The translations under genes were made by a program, and so were the position numbers. Below the pieces are notes generated by a model. That model was not told the DNA's origin. It ran no database searches and saw only the letters and a list, made by a program, of their open reading frames with translations. Of a stretch of 64,000 bases of DNA, positions 1 through 10,865 are shown one piece after another. Source of the DNA: Oscheius onirici (lineage: Eukaryota; Nematoda; Chromadorea; Rhabditida; Rhabditidae); contig OW051471.1 in assembly GCA_932521025.1 (NCBI GenBank), positions 6,448,001 through 6,512,000 of the forward strand, given 5' to 3'. Position 1 is the stretch's first letter. Every line of letters starts with the position of its first letter.

Positions 1-1555
1 ATTTAGAAAGGGCAATTTGAAATGGATGCTTAGAATTTACGAATAGTGATTCTCTATACACTAGCAAAAAGAGTGGACGATCGGTCGCTGCCCGATCCTT
101 TTGGCACGGTCTAGTTCATTTTTTACAACGATACCAGAGAGACCGGATCGGACAAAACCCGCTCCTCCGTACCTAAAAGTAACACGCTTTGCCTTATCAA
201 CATGAATTGACTGAAAACAAAAACTGTTGCTTTTCGCAAGATTATGGCAAAATTGATTTCAAAATTGACTCTAATAACTCTAAAAAGCTTCTAATTCCGA
301 AAATGCAGGGGTATAACAGGGTCGAAAAGCAACAAAAAAATCTTGAAAATATGTTTCTAGAGGTAACTTTTTACGTTGAATCCGATAAAATTGGTTCCGA
401 GCCTGAAAATGCTGTTGGTGCGCGTTACGATTTTAGGCTCGGCGCGTTTCGTACTAATGGAAGGCAAAGCTAAATCCACCGATCAACTGAAAAAGAGCGA
501 GAGTAACGTCACTCTTTAGCTCTATTTTGACCGGGTCCTATTTTTGGTCTCGTTCAAATTACAGCTAATAATCCATCCGCCCTCACTCTCTATCTTCCGG
601 TCAATAGCAATCTCATTCTAACACGTCTCATTCTGTTTGTATTGAACTGTGCATTTGGAATACTTTGAGGAAGCAGTGTTCCTCCCTACATACATTGTTC
701 CTGGCAGCCATCTGTCAATCATTCTCAGGCTCTTCCCGACCAACTTCTCGTTCTCCATGAACAAATGATTTGTTCGTTTTCAATCTTCTCGCTACTATTC
801 GTTTTCCTATGTCTCTCTGAACCACCTCCGTTCTCTAATCAGCTCTCGTCGTATTTTAACAGGACATCCTGTTCAATCCGATTACATGTTTCGGAGTTTT
901 CTACACTTCTGACTCATGCCGTTCTGTTGCTAGCAATCTTTGTAGTTAGCAGGTCTTTTCAGTTGTGGGGTTACTTGACGGCAGTTGCGTGAGAGTCTTT
1001 TCAAATTGCACCGTACTCAGTGACTAGAGAAGGAACATTCCACATATTCCTCGAAAGTCTGCCAGGATGTGAACTTTTGAGACGGCAATTATAATCCAAA
1101 AAGGGCATCTTCCTCACCCGGAACTTTCTCTTTTCAAAAGAACTCACAATTATCATTTGACACTGAATAGGATTGCTTCGTTAGTACTTGTGCCCGTTGT
1201 CTACCTCCCAAGCCGTCATTTGCAGACTGCGTCAGGCCTAGTTTGGATAAAGCAGTTCTAATGAGTCGCAGCTGTGTCTTCCTCCCAGAAGAACACATAC
1301 CATTAGCATTTGATCTTCTCCCTGCAGAAAAAATCTTTATGGACTGCGTTCTCTTAGCTCACACACCCATAATTTTCTTCAGTGACCCGCCTTTTGGAGC
1401 TGTTTCGCTCTTTCTCTCTAGTCTAAATCTGTCAGCTATTTGCCTATTCGGTAGCACTTCCGTTTTCGCGAGGAGGAGTGTAATGAGTCCTCTTCTAATC
1501 GTTCTCCTTTGTTGGACAACTGACTCACTTTTTCCTCAAAACATCCTTTTCAGTC
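1..1555. other. 5' intergenic region, no gene supported
   Basis: I see no frame here with convincing coding character or splice-linked exons. The longest open frames (around 189-473 and 1243-1728) have no recognisable composition or domain, and the second overlaps the first receptor exon in another frame. The segment probably holds the promoter of the receptor gene that starts at 1556, which is preceded by TTTTCAGTC, a possible 3' splice or trans-splice acceptor. Confidence 0.5.
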
Positions 1556-3221
1556 ATGGATCTCACTACCACAGCTCCAACTCTTTTCCAAGCTGTCGTC
1601 AATGTGACCACTACCGTCTCGCCAGCAGATGCCATGTTTATCAAAATGGCCTTTCTCAAGAGCGTCTACCAATGGGTCATTCCACTCATGATAATTGTCC
1701 TTTTGGTCAGTTCCTTCTTTTTCTTTGAAGAACCAAACCATTTCAGATAGCCATTGTTGGAAATTCAATCATATGTTTGGCCAGTCCATTCATGGCATTT
1801 CCAATCTCTCCATATCTAAAGCTGTGTGTATCCCTGGCCGCGGCAGATCTTTGGGCAGCTACACTCTTGATCATAGGTATGTTCCAAACCCGTCAAAAAC
1901 ACTAGCTTCTCCTGTCGCAATCAGCTGTGTAGACCTCATTTGCGCGTCCACCCACTTGTCCTATCAAAGTCAGTCCTAGAAGAGAAAGGATTGTTTCAGG
2001 TCTGTTAGTGAACAGCTATTTCCCGGTGGTGCTGGGATATCCGAAGTCGTCATTCTGTCCAGATGCTTGGCTCGAGGTGTTCCGTGTGGCTGGAATGCTT
2101 ACCTCTGATCTCCATCTCTTTGCTCTGGCCATTAACCAGTTCTTGGGCACCTTATGGCCACTCAAATATAAGGTTTTGCTCTATTTGATATCCCTAAAAA
2201 CCAAACAAATTCAGGTAATGGTGACAACTCGACGAATTAGGCTCTTGATTGTCGGTCTCTGGCTGATTCCAATGATCGTCTTGCTAGTCTGGTGAGTCTT
2301 TTTGGCGAGAAGAAAAAGCGCCTGGCCTCTAATCTCAGTTTACATGCAAATGGGGTCGTTTAGAAGGAATTCTTCCAAGCAAAGACTCATGGGACTAAAA
2401 AAAGACTTTTACAGGTTCCTTGCCGATCCGGAGGATGGTCTTCGTCAAGAGCACTGCCGTCTTGGTTTCTACAACCGATTCCCCTTTCGGCTCTCCATCT
2501 TCCTCATTTTCATCATACCACTCATCGCCACATTGGGAATTTATGCGACCATCTTAGCGAAACTCCTCAAAGCTAAAGCTGAATTCGACAATTCGTGTCA
2601 TGCTGAACGGTTTGTTCTTTTCGAGTATGATCTTATCAGTATTGTTCAGAAGGTTGAATAGTCGTCGATCCAATGTCCATTCGAAAATTAAACTCGTCTG
2701 GACAACTTTGCTCATAGGTACAGTATTGTTTTATCCCACTACAGCCTCTTCCAGTCACCTCTTTTGCTCTGAGCTGGGGTCTCTGCGTCCTCTATTTCGT
2801 ACTCGTCTGCCAGGACGGCTGTCCATTTACCTATTTGATCGACGTGGATTTCTACCTTGGACTCTTTTTCAATGCCAGTGTCCAGGCGATGGTAACCAGA
2901 CACTTTTTCGGACAATACAAAAGTTCTAGGTGATGGTCAAACTGGCAGCCAATCCCTTCATCTATACCCTTCGGATCAAGGCTATTCGAGCCAGTGTCAA
3001 CTCACTCATGAGACGATGTTGGTCTCGGAAACGGTACCTGCCAACGAAGACGTGTAAGAGTGGAATGACTTTGATAAGTACAAACTCGTCTGTTCCCTGC
3101 AGTGTCTGAGGAAGAAGAAGTTCCAGCCAATTCAACGGGTATACGATGGGTCAACATAAATATTTACTCTGAAGCAGATATAGACAGAAACAGGGATGTG
3201 GAGAATAGAGCACATTCCTAA
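1556..3221 (+). CDS. Divergent rhodopsin-family G protein-coupled receptor
   Basis: Nine exons (1556-1705, 1747-1876, 2000-2172, 2215-2291, 2415-2609, 2650-2717, 2755-2891, 2930-3053, 3103-3221) join into about 390 residues with seven hydrophobic segments. TM1 ends in IVGNSI with the family Asn, TM2 contains SLAAADLW with the family Asp, and TM7 has NPFIYTLRI, the NPxxY motif. At the end of TM3 the usual DRY is replaced by INQ (ALAINQFLGTLWPLKY). TM6 carries SWG in place of the common CWxP. It should be a plasma-membrane receptor signalling through G proteins; the ligand cannot be predicted. The loss of DRY and of the TM6 proline motif suggests a fast-evolving, possibly chemosensory receptor. 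The last exon is part of a duplicated segment (see findings). Exon 7 uses the second of two nearby acceptors, because only it gives a good TM6. Confidence 0.8.
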
Positions 3222-4736
3222 AATCAGTCTATTAGTATGCCAGGATGATTTATTATGCATGACAGGAGTGTTGGTTAAAGATCACAGAACAGTGGTCAAA
3301 CAGTAAAGAAACTCGAAAAGTCCACTCGGTACTACAGGTAACAGCGACTTTTGAACTGACGAAGACAACGATTACATGACATTCGGACCAGCGAAGAACC
3401 GGCTCACCCACTTTGTATAGTTGGAACTAGCGACTAGGGAAAGAATACGAAAACACATAAAACAGACGGGGTGCCGAAGTTAAGAATAATAACTTAGATA
3501 CAACCTGATCGGTAGGGTAAGACACATGATTAAAGCTCTGACGAGTCGAAGATCTTGGCGACTGTTTCAAGACACATTTCGCAAACACAAAGTCTTTCTG
3601 CACTGGATTTACAAGATTTTCGGTGAAGTGTCGCAGGGTTCATTCTTTCACACCTTTTCTCTTGATTTATCATTTCTGGCAAAAGATTCCGCCTATACCA
3701 ATTTGATCTAGCCGGGTACACTTTATGGAAACGAAAAGAAACCTCGATCCGATCTACGCTTTGTCCTCGTGGGGCTGAAACATGCATTCATCGATGGGGC
3801 AGTCCGTTACCATACAATTGTGAGGTTTTTGAGTCTCTGGTTCGGGTATCTACCTACGACGCCTTTACGTTCGCGATACGTCTCGCCATTGTTCTCATTT
3901 TTACTAGTTATTTTTTCATCGACTGAAGTATTTTCAGGCTTACATCCCCAAAACTTTCTCAATGTGCCAAACCAAGGGATAAACAAGCAGATTTGGGTGC
4001 TCATCAGATAATCTTTCTGGGCAGATTTCTTTACCCCATTGCGCCCTACCGATGGTCCCTTTCGTGAGTCGCAGCCAGTAACACAGTTTTAATTTTTTTT
4101 CAGCATTTTCATAAACTGTCCGGTGTATTGGAAAATCCCCTGTGAATCAATCAAAAGTACCACGGACTGACAGAAAAGTTCAGGCTGTACTACAAAGGAA
4201 ATAGGGAGATACCTGGAGGACAATTTTCCTCCATGCTGAACAAATTTCTCATGGAGGTTAATCGGACAACTAACCAATCGGAAAGCTTCAACAGGCACGT
4301 TCAGGCTCCTTCAAAGTTATAGATTTACTTTAGCGGGATTGCAACGCTTCGCAGAAGCAACAATGCTCTGAATTTTCCAGAACTTCTTCTCTATCTGCAA
4401 AGAAACCAGCTGGACTCGTTTTTCGTAATGAGAAGATTGAAGAAATAAACATTTCATCTAACTGTCTTATAACATTTTCAGCGAGACGAAGTATTCACTC
4501 CAAGCAAGCAGGATGAACAGTCTGGACATCCACATTCCGACTCTACGGGGACGCAATACGAATGTATTGCAAACAGTGGCTGAAATTATCTAGGCCGCTT
4601 ATCAAAACACAAAAACTGCTCGAAATGAATATTTACTCTAAAGCACTGTGGTCACTCGGATATAGACAGATACAGAGATGGCGAGTTGAACTGCGGATAT
4701 GTCAAAGGTCTATGATTGGGTTCATTGCAAATATCA
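3222..4736. other. Intergenic region with a degenerate duplicate of the receptor 3' end
   Basis: No gene is supported. The stretch at 3222-3323 directly after the receptor stop resembles intron 3 of the dehydrogenase gene (4988-5073). The stretch at 4626-4684 resembles the last receptor exon (3158-3205). The rest shows only short open frames with stops in all frames. Confidence 0.5.
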
Positions 4737-6226
4737 CTATTTCCCTTCGTACTCCTTGTTGAGGGCTCTTCCAATCAAAAGTCTTCTGATTTCCGACGTT
4801 CCAGCGCCGATCTCGTACAGCTTCGCATCGCGGAAGAGTCTACCCGTTGGATACTGAAATTGGTAGTTAAAAAAGACTAGAGAGAAAACTAACATCGTTG
4901 ATGTAACCGTTTCCACCGAGGACCTGGATGGCCTCGCTGCAGACTTGAGTACACTTTTCGGCCAGGTAGAGAATCACTCCAGCACAATCCTGTAATCAGT
5001 CTGTTAATATGCCGAGAGAGTTGTCTAAAGATCACAGAACCATGGTCAAACAAAAAAGAGAGTCGAAAGGTCGCCTTGATAACGCGTCTTTAATAAAAAC
5101 GGGCGCAAAGCAGTTACCTTGTTAGAAACGTGTCCATTGTCAGCAGCCTTGGCCACGGTATAGAGGTAAGCACGAGAGGCATTGAGAGTAGTGTACATAT
5201 CCGCCAGTTTTCCCTGCATCAGCTGGAAGGTACCAATCTTCGAACCGAAAGCCTCTCTCTGATGAGCATACTCGAAGGCGATGTCACAGGCAGCTTGCAT
5301 GAGACCAAGTGGACCTCCGGACAGGACAAGACGTTCGTAGTCGAGTCCGGTCATCAGAACGTAGACTCCTTTTCCGATTCCTCCCATCACATTGGTCTCA
5401 GGAACTTTGCAGTTGTCGAAGACGAGTTCACACGTGTTCGAACCTCTCATTCCGAGTTTGTCCAGTTTCTGGGAAGTGGAGAATCCGGGCATTCCCTTCT
5501 CGATGAGGAAAGTCGTGATTCCATGCTGATGTTTCGACGGATCCGTCTTGGCGTAGACAACGAGTACATCGGCATCGGGGCCATTTGTGATCCAGAACTT
5601 ACTTCCGTTCAATATGTAGCTGAAAGAGGTAACTAGATAAAAAGACTGGACACCTACTATTCTCCTTGCTTTTCGGCTTTGATTTTCATCGAGACGACGT
5701 CACTTCCAGCACCAGTTTCACTCATAGCCAATGCGCCCATATATTCTCCGTTGATCAGTTTGGGCAAATACTTATCCTTCTGAGTCTCGTTTCCATTTCG
5801 AACAATCTGATTGACACATAGATTCGAATGAGCTCCATACGAGAGGGCGATGGATCCAGAGGCACGAGAAAGCTCTTCCATGGCTAGCACGTGCGAAAAG
5901 TAGTTCAGTTCAGATCCTCCGTATTTCGCTACGAATTAAATGAACTGAATTTCAAATGATCACTTACCGGGAGCAGTTATTCCAAGGAGTCCTTGGTTTC
6001 CGAGTTTCTTCCAGAAGTCACGAAGACCAGACCATCCGTTGTCTTTGTCGATGGCTTGAGCATGGGGAGCGAGTTCTTTTTCGGCAAAAGTGCGAATCGA
6101 CTGTCTGAGAGCCTGTTCATCTTCTGTCAGACCGAAGACGGCGTCCGGAACAGGATATGCCGACATGGATCGGACAGATCCGGCCGCCTTCGTGGAGGCA
6201 GTTCGCAGGAAACCCGGGAGAGACAT
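4737..6226 (-). CDS. ivd-1: Isovaleryl-CoA dehydrogenase, mitochondrial
   Basis: Five exons (6226-5968, 5928-5658, 5619-5118, 4989-4894, 4853-4737) give 414 residues, the usual length for IVD. The enzyme oxidises isovaleryl-CoA to 3-methylcrotonyl-CoA in leucine breakdown, in the mitochondrial matrix, passing electrons to ETF. The N-terminus is rich in Arg, Ser and Ala like a mitochondrial presequence. The acyl-CoA dehydrogenase signatures are clear: [67 protein letters not shown], and the C-terminal [36 protein letters not shown]. The catalytic Glu of the IVD type lies in the [15 protein letters not shown] segment (known for the family). Intron 3 carries a copy of a nearby duplicated sequence. 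Confidence 0.95.
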
Positions 6227-6721
6227 CTGAAGTTTGAAATGAGCAACAAAGAGTGATCAAGTTGGCTGGAGAGAACGGGAACTTATCAATTGTGCGAGAC
6301 GCGGGAAAGAAAGGGCAAACATCGACTGCTGGGAGAAGCGACCCGCTCGACATGTGGCAGGATCGACCTAAGTCACGTCACTCGTGGGGCGTGGCAGCTC
6401 AACCCTCAGTCTAACCTATTTCCTTATTCAGCCAAGAGTTTCCTGATTGTTAGAGATTCCAAGAGAATATATTGATTCAAAGATCAAAAAAGCAAATATG
6501 AGAGGTCTCTTCCGTCGAGAATATGCGACAATAGAGCGCGAATATTCATAACACGTACCATGCCGTCTAGACGAGTCGCTTCCAACAGAATCTCCAACTC
6601 CTAATCGCTTTCAAATAGAAAAGCGTTTTTTAAGTTACAAAAAGTAAAACTCATAAATTTGTTTAAAAAAACTTTATATCACAGATGAATAAAATCACAA
6701 AGAAGTACCGGATAAACTTGG
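6227..6721. other. Intergenic region between two minus-strand genes
   Basis: No coding frame supported. It should contain the promoter and 5' leader of the dehydrogenase gene near 6227-6350 and the 3' end of the snapin-like gene near 6650-6721. Confidence 0.4.
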
Positions 6722-7124
6722 TCAATTGGCGGGAGTCTGTGGAAGGACAGCTCCTGGAGACAGGTCCAATACCGTCTGCTTACTCTTGTAAACTTCTCGA
6801 GCAATTTGTCGTTGCAAAACACTCAGTCTGTCGTGGACACTGGTCAAGATTTGGTCAACTCCTTTGATTCTTCTTCCAACATCGCCTAGTTTGTTGCTGT
6901 ACTGGATCAAGTCGTAACTGTTCTCCGTCTCATTGAATTCGTGGAGAAACTGAACATCTTTTTCCATTAGTCGTGTTTCCACTAACCTCGGCCAGCGAAT
7001 GAGCGCTTTCATTGAGAGTTCCTTGTGCTTCCTGAGTAGCCTTTATCTGCTCTTGGAGCTGATTGACTTGCATCTCTAATGAAGTTAGTGTGAGAGCACC
7101 CGAGTCAAGGGATGTATCTGCCAT
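6722..7124 (-). CDS. Snapin-like coiled-coil protein (BLOC-1/BORC subunit)
   Basis: Two exons (7124-6987 and 6949-6722) separated by a 37-base intron encode about 121 residues, close to the length of nematode snapin. Snapin is a small helical subunit of BLOC-1 and BORC, which control lysosome positioning and endosomal traffic, and it also binds SNAP-25. The match is to the pattern of the C-terminal helix: YDLIQYSNKLGDVGRRIK then ILTSVHDRLSVLQRQIAREV, which resembles the family segment with a paired Arg-rich turn and ILxxxxERLxxLxxxIAxE. The N-terminal half is a heptad-rich helix. Other small coiled-coil BLOC/BORC subunits cannot be excluded. The start faces the start of the STAR gene 230 bases away, so the two may share a promoter region. 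Confidence 0.55.
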
Positions 7125-7353
7125 TCCTCTGCAAAAGAGCCGCTAGTGGGTAAACGAGAGTCAGGCGAGAACAGGATTATCGACTCGAGACGATTAAAAC
7201 AGTACGTCAGGGATAGGAGGAATAGTTTCCCTTGCTAGTTTCTTTATTTGTTTTGCTGATCTGCGATCACGTACTGTTTTCACTCAAACGAAAAAAAAAA
7301 CTGTAATTAGATACATAGAAAATGTAATCCTTCAGTTTTGCTTTGTGGCTACC

Positions 7354-8082
7354 ATGGAAGGAGACTGTCTGGACAATGGAGTCTACTTCGATGACTTGCT
7401 TGCGGAAATTCGTCTACTGAACCAAATCAGGAGTCGCGATCCGACCATCTTCAGTCACACCACTTCGCTGCTCTCTTCGGAAATCTCGCGTGTCTGGGCC
7501 CACCTCTCTGGCGAAGTTCTTGCCGAAGTGCCGTCGGTTCAGCTCGAAGAGAAGATTCCAATTCCTCAGCAATGGGACGGAATGACCGGCAAAATGATCG
7601 GACGGATCCTCGGACCCGCTGGTTTGAGTGTCAAGCAGCTGGAAGCTGAGACTGGATGTCAGATTCTGATTCGCGGATCGGGCTCGATAAAAGATGCACA
7701 GAAAGAGGCCTTTTTGCGTGGGACGTTCGGTTTCGAGCACTTGGATGAGCCTCTGCACATTTTCGTCAAGACTAAAGATAGAATGGAATCGACGGCTCGA
7801 ATGAAACTGATGACCGCTGTTCGAGCCATCAAGAAACTTCTCAAACGGAATCAATACGACGAGTACAAAAAGAAACAGCTCGTTACTCATGCAATGTATG
7901 ACTCTTTTCCTTTCAATTCAAGAGATAATTCAGAATCACTGGAACCTATCGTTCCGACTACCAGAGAAAGAAGAAAAAGAAGACTGACTGATCGAAACGT
8001 CACAATAAAACCTACCGTTTCATGTTTTTTGTCTTCGAATGTAATGTCTGAGTCAGATAGCCATGTCCGACAACTAAAATAA
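7354..8082 (+). CDS. STAR-family KH-domain RNA-binding protein, divergent, single exon
   Basis: An uninterrupted frame of 242 residues. I chose the ATG at 7354 (context ACCATGG); the frame is also open a few codons upstream. Residues about 67-180 form a STAR-type extended KH domain: EKIPIPQQW, GKMIGRILGPAGLSVKQLE (the GxxG-containing loop), AETGCQILIRGSGSIKDAQKE, FEHLDEPLHIFVKTKDR, and a QUA2-like KKQLVTHAMY. In QKI/GLD-1 relatives these domains bind a short U/A-rich motif in mRNA 3' UTRs and control translation or splicing. Compared with those proteins the variable loop is rewritten and the RG-rich tail is missing. The C-terminus is basic (RRKRRLTDR) and may be a nuclear localisation signal. 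The lack of introns in an intron-rich neighbourhood suggests origin by retroposition. Confidence 0.8.
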   Translation: MEGDCLDNGVYFDDLLAEIRLLNQIRSRDPTIFSHTTSLLSSEISRVWAHLSGEVLAEVPSVQLEEKIPIPQQWDGMTGKMIGRILGPAGLSVKQLEAETGCQILIRGSGSIKDAQKEAFLRGTFGFEHLDEPLHIFVKTKDRMESTARMKLMTAVRAIKKLLKRNQYDEYKKKQLVTHAMYDSFPFNSRDNSESLEPIVPTTRERRKRRLTDRNVTIKPTVSCFLSSNVMSESDSHVRQLK

Positions 8083-8280
8083 TCTTCCGAGATACGCTCG
8101 GAGAGTCCGGATCCCCCGCCTACAGTTCTTGGCTGTAATACAAACACATTCGTCCACTCCACTCCTGCGCACCCTTCTCTCAGTCGAGTCCTCGCGACAC
8201 ATCTTCTACTTTCCAGCTACTTTTATCAATTGTATATCTCACTATTTTCTCGAGTTTGAAAAGACCCATCAGGTTTCAGA

Positions 8281-9503
8281 ATGTCTTCTGCTGAAGACCT
8301 CAGGTACGGAGGGCCACAGGCCGCTCACAGCGACGACGATGAGGAGGTTAGTCGTTCTTTCCTTCGATGAGTTCATATTGATATTGAATGTTACTAATGC
8401 AGGGAAGCTAGAAAAGGGAGACATGTAAATCAAAAAGCAAAGAGAACCAACTCTGATTCCATTACTTTTGACTAGCACAGTGTATCAGAATATATTTCAA
8501 ACACACTACTCTCTGGAATCGAGAAGAATTGACAGAGTGAGTTGTTCTTGTAGATCGTGCCGATCGAGTGTTTACCCGGACTCTCCATGAGATTTCCTTG
8601 AGCGCGGCAGCAAGCGCAAAGAGCCGGCACATATTTTAAGGATTCAATTGATGGCTTCATAACATTCTAGGTTTCGCAAACTCAAATGTCGGCAGAGGTG
8701 AGTTGCCAAGTGATTCAGTTGATTCCTAAGTTGTTATCAGTTTCTATATTTTATTTTTTACTGTGTAACTTTGCTTTTCAGGCCAGAAAGGTGGCCGAGA
8801 GAGAAAGAAAGAAGGAAGAAGTCCGTAAGCGTCTGGAGGAGGCCAGCAGAATGAAGAAGGCCAAGAAGGGTTTCTTGACTCCAGAGCGTAAGAAGAAGCT
8901 CAGGGTTAGAATATAGAACTTGCTCCGAAAATAGTAAAATGTTCAGAAACTTCTCATGATGAAGGCTGCCGAAGATCTGAAGCAGCAGCAGATGTTGAAG
9001 GAACAAGAACGTCAACGCATCCTCCAAGAGAGGATCATCCCCATGCCAGATCTCGACGATTGTGGTAAGACTTTCTTCTCTCGTGTCTTCGCTTTCGTCT
9101 TCGCTTTCAACCAGTTCATTTGTATTTTACAATTACTTTGCAGACGATCTTGGCAGCGTGTACGAACAGATGCGTGAGCGTCTGATCGAGCTCGAGAGTG
9201 AGGTTTACGACATCAGCTACACCGTCCGTCAGAAGGATTTCGAGATCAACGAGCTCACCATTGCTGTCAACGATCTTCGCGGAAAATTGTAGCTTTGATC
9301 GGCCTTTGAGGGAAAAAACAACACTTTTCAGCGTGAAGCCTACTCTGAAGAAGGTTTCGAAGACGGAAGGAAAGTTCGACAAACTAAAGAAGAAGGAAGC
9401 TACGAAGGTCGATTTCCGTTCCAACCTGAAGCAGATCGAGAAGAACCAATTTGCCTTGGAGGAAGAAGAAAAGGAGAAGGCAAAAGCCGATTGGGCCAAG
9501 TAA
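8281..9503 (+). CDS. tni: Troponin I
   Basis: Six exons (8281-8346, 8671-8697, 8782-8904, 8947-9064, 9144-9288, 9332-9503) make about 216 residues. Troponin I is the inhibitory subunit of the muscle thin-filament regulatory complex; it binds actin-tropomyosin and troponin C. Recognisable parts are the [14 protein letters not shown] segment, the ERIIPMPDL stretch, the T-binding coiled coil [20 protein letters not shown] with [19 protein letters not shown], and the basic inhibitory region [20 protein letters not shown]. Exon 2 is only 27 bases and lies between larger introns, so it could be an alternative exon. Two AATAAA signals follow at about 9569-9590. Confidence 0.93.
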
Positions 9504-10865
9504 ATCTTTTGAATTGTATAATCTTCCGCCCATCTTCCCCTCCCTTGTAGCGATAGTAACCTTCTTGCAAATAAATGGGCAATAAATGGTGTAGCTTCAT
9601 TGATTGATACTCGTTGTGGCTTCTCCCTTCAGTCGAGTGTATTGGATTCGTCTGTCTCCATAAACGTTAACAATTGATACAGACGAAACTCCTGAAACAG
9701 TTTATTGTCTAGAGGCTAACTAACCGACAACAAAGGCTAATAGTAGAAGGATACGTGATAGTAGCGCCATAGCGGCAAAGGGGGACTGAAACACGTTCCA
9801 GTCCTCTATCGAAAGACTTGCTATTTCGTCGTCGAGACGACTAGCTGAGAACGGGGGGTCATGACGCCAATATCTTAGAAGATGCTTCACAAACAAATGC
9901 GTTTTGTTGACTCAGAAGAGCAACAATCTATGAATATCCCGGATGAATGGTCTGTTATTATGGCTCACATGTCTTCCAATAAATAGTTGATCACTCACAA
10001 TTATATAAACAGTTTCTCATTTAACTATTTTTTCCACAAAACTACTCTTCCACCCCTTCTCTCCGACTTTTTTTTGTTCGGCCTGAAATCGCCAAGTGAG
10101 AGAAAACCACGCGAGACGAGATCTTTTAGCGCTGACCTGTTTTTAAGTGTGGGTATGAGAAGGGCCATCTACAGTAGTCCAATTGGTTAGAGAACAGTGA
10201 ACACCGGAAGAAAGTTTAGATGGAAAAGATCTGCTGACCACATACAAACCTTTGGAATAGCTACTTTTTGCAGTTTCTGTCTAAAAGATGAATATAAAGA
10301 CCATTGTACGATGCGGGTGAGCGTTGGTAGTGAGGTATGAGGGAACTGATTGTTTACCACAATGCAAAGTGTGTTTTTCGACTGGCAGTCCTCGAGGGTA
10401 CAAGTCAACAATCAGGAAGGGAGAAAGAACGTCATCTGCCCTCTGATGTCTGTGCAGCTGTAGCGACCTTCTGTGTTCCAAAGGGTTGCACTTTTCTGTT
10501 GGCGTTGCCTCTCTGCTAGTCGGGACCCTCTCTCCGACCAGACTATTTCTTTCAGCTGTACTTTCGAGTTCGACAGGACTGCTGTCCTTTAGGCCCAATC
10601 ACAATCGATAGTCGTTGCTTCGTTCACTCACTTCATCCTTCTTTTCATCTAGATTCCGACCGTTAGAACCTTCTTTTGAACTCTCCTGTAGACTACGGTA
10701 TCTCCCGTAGTCGACTCATTCTAGCCAGCCTGTAACTGTTCTTTTTTAAGAGTTTCAGTTATTAAATATTCACTACACCTACTATCAAACTATAAACCGT
10801 TTAGCAACCATCCGTCGCAAACTTTACACCTCTTTTTTAAAGTCGAAATTCCATCAAAATTCTAG
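9504..10865. other. Intergenic region upstream of the nuclear receptor
   Basis: I see no supportable gene. The first exon of the nuclear receptor, with its start codon, must lie somewhere here (or further upstream), because the first recognisable receptor exon opens after TTCTAG at 10865 without an ATG. The segment at 9770-9850 contains short self-complementary runs but no tRNA-like A and B boxes. Confidence 0.4.

Noticed and set aside
7414-7890. 158-residue minus-strand frame opposite the STAR gene
   Set aside because: Antisense to a strongly conserved KH domain, no pattern of its own.
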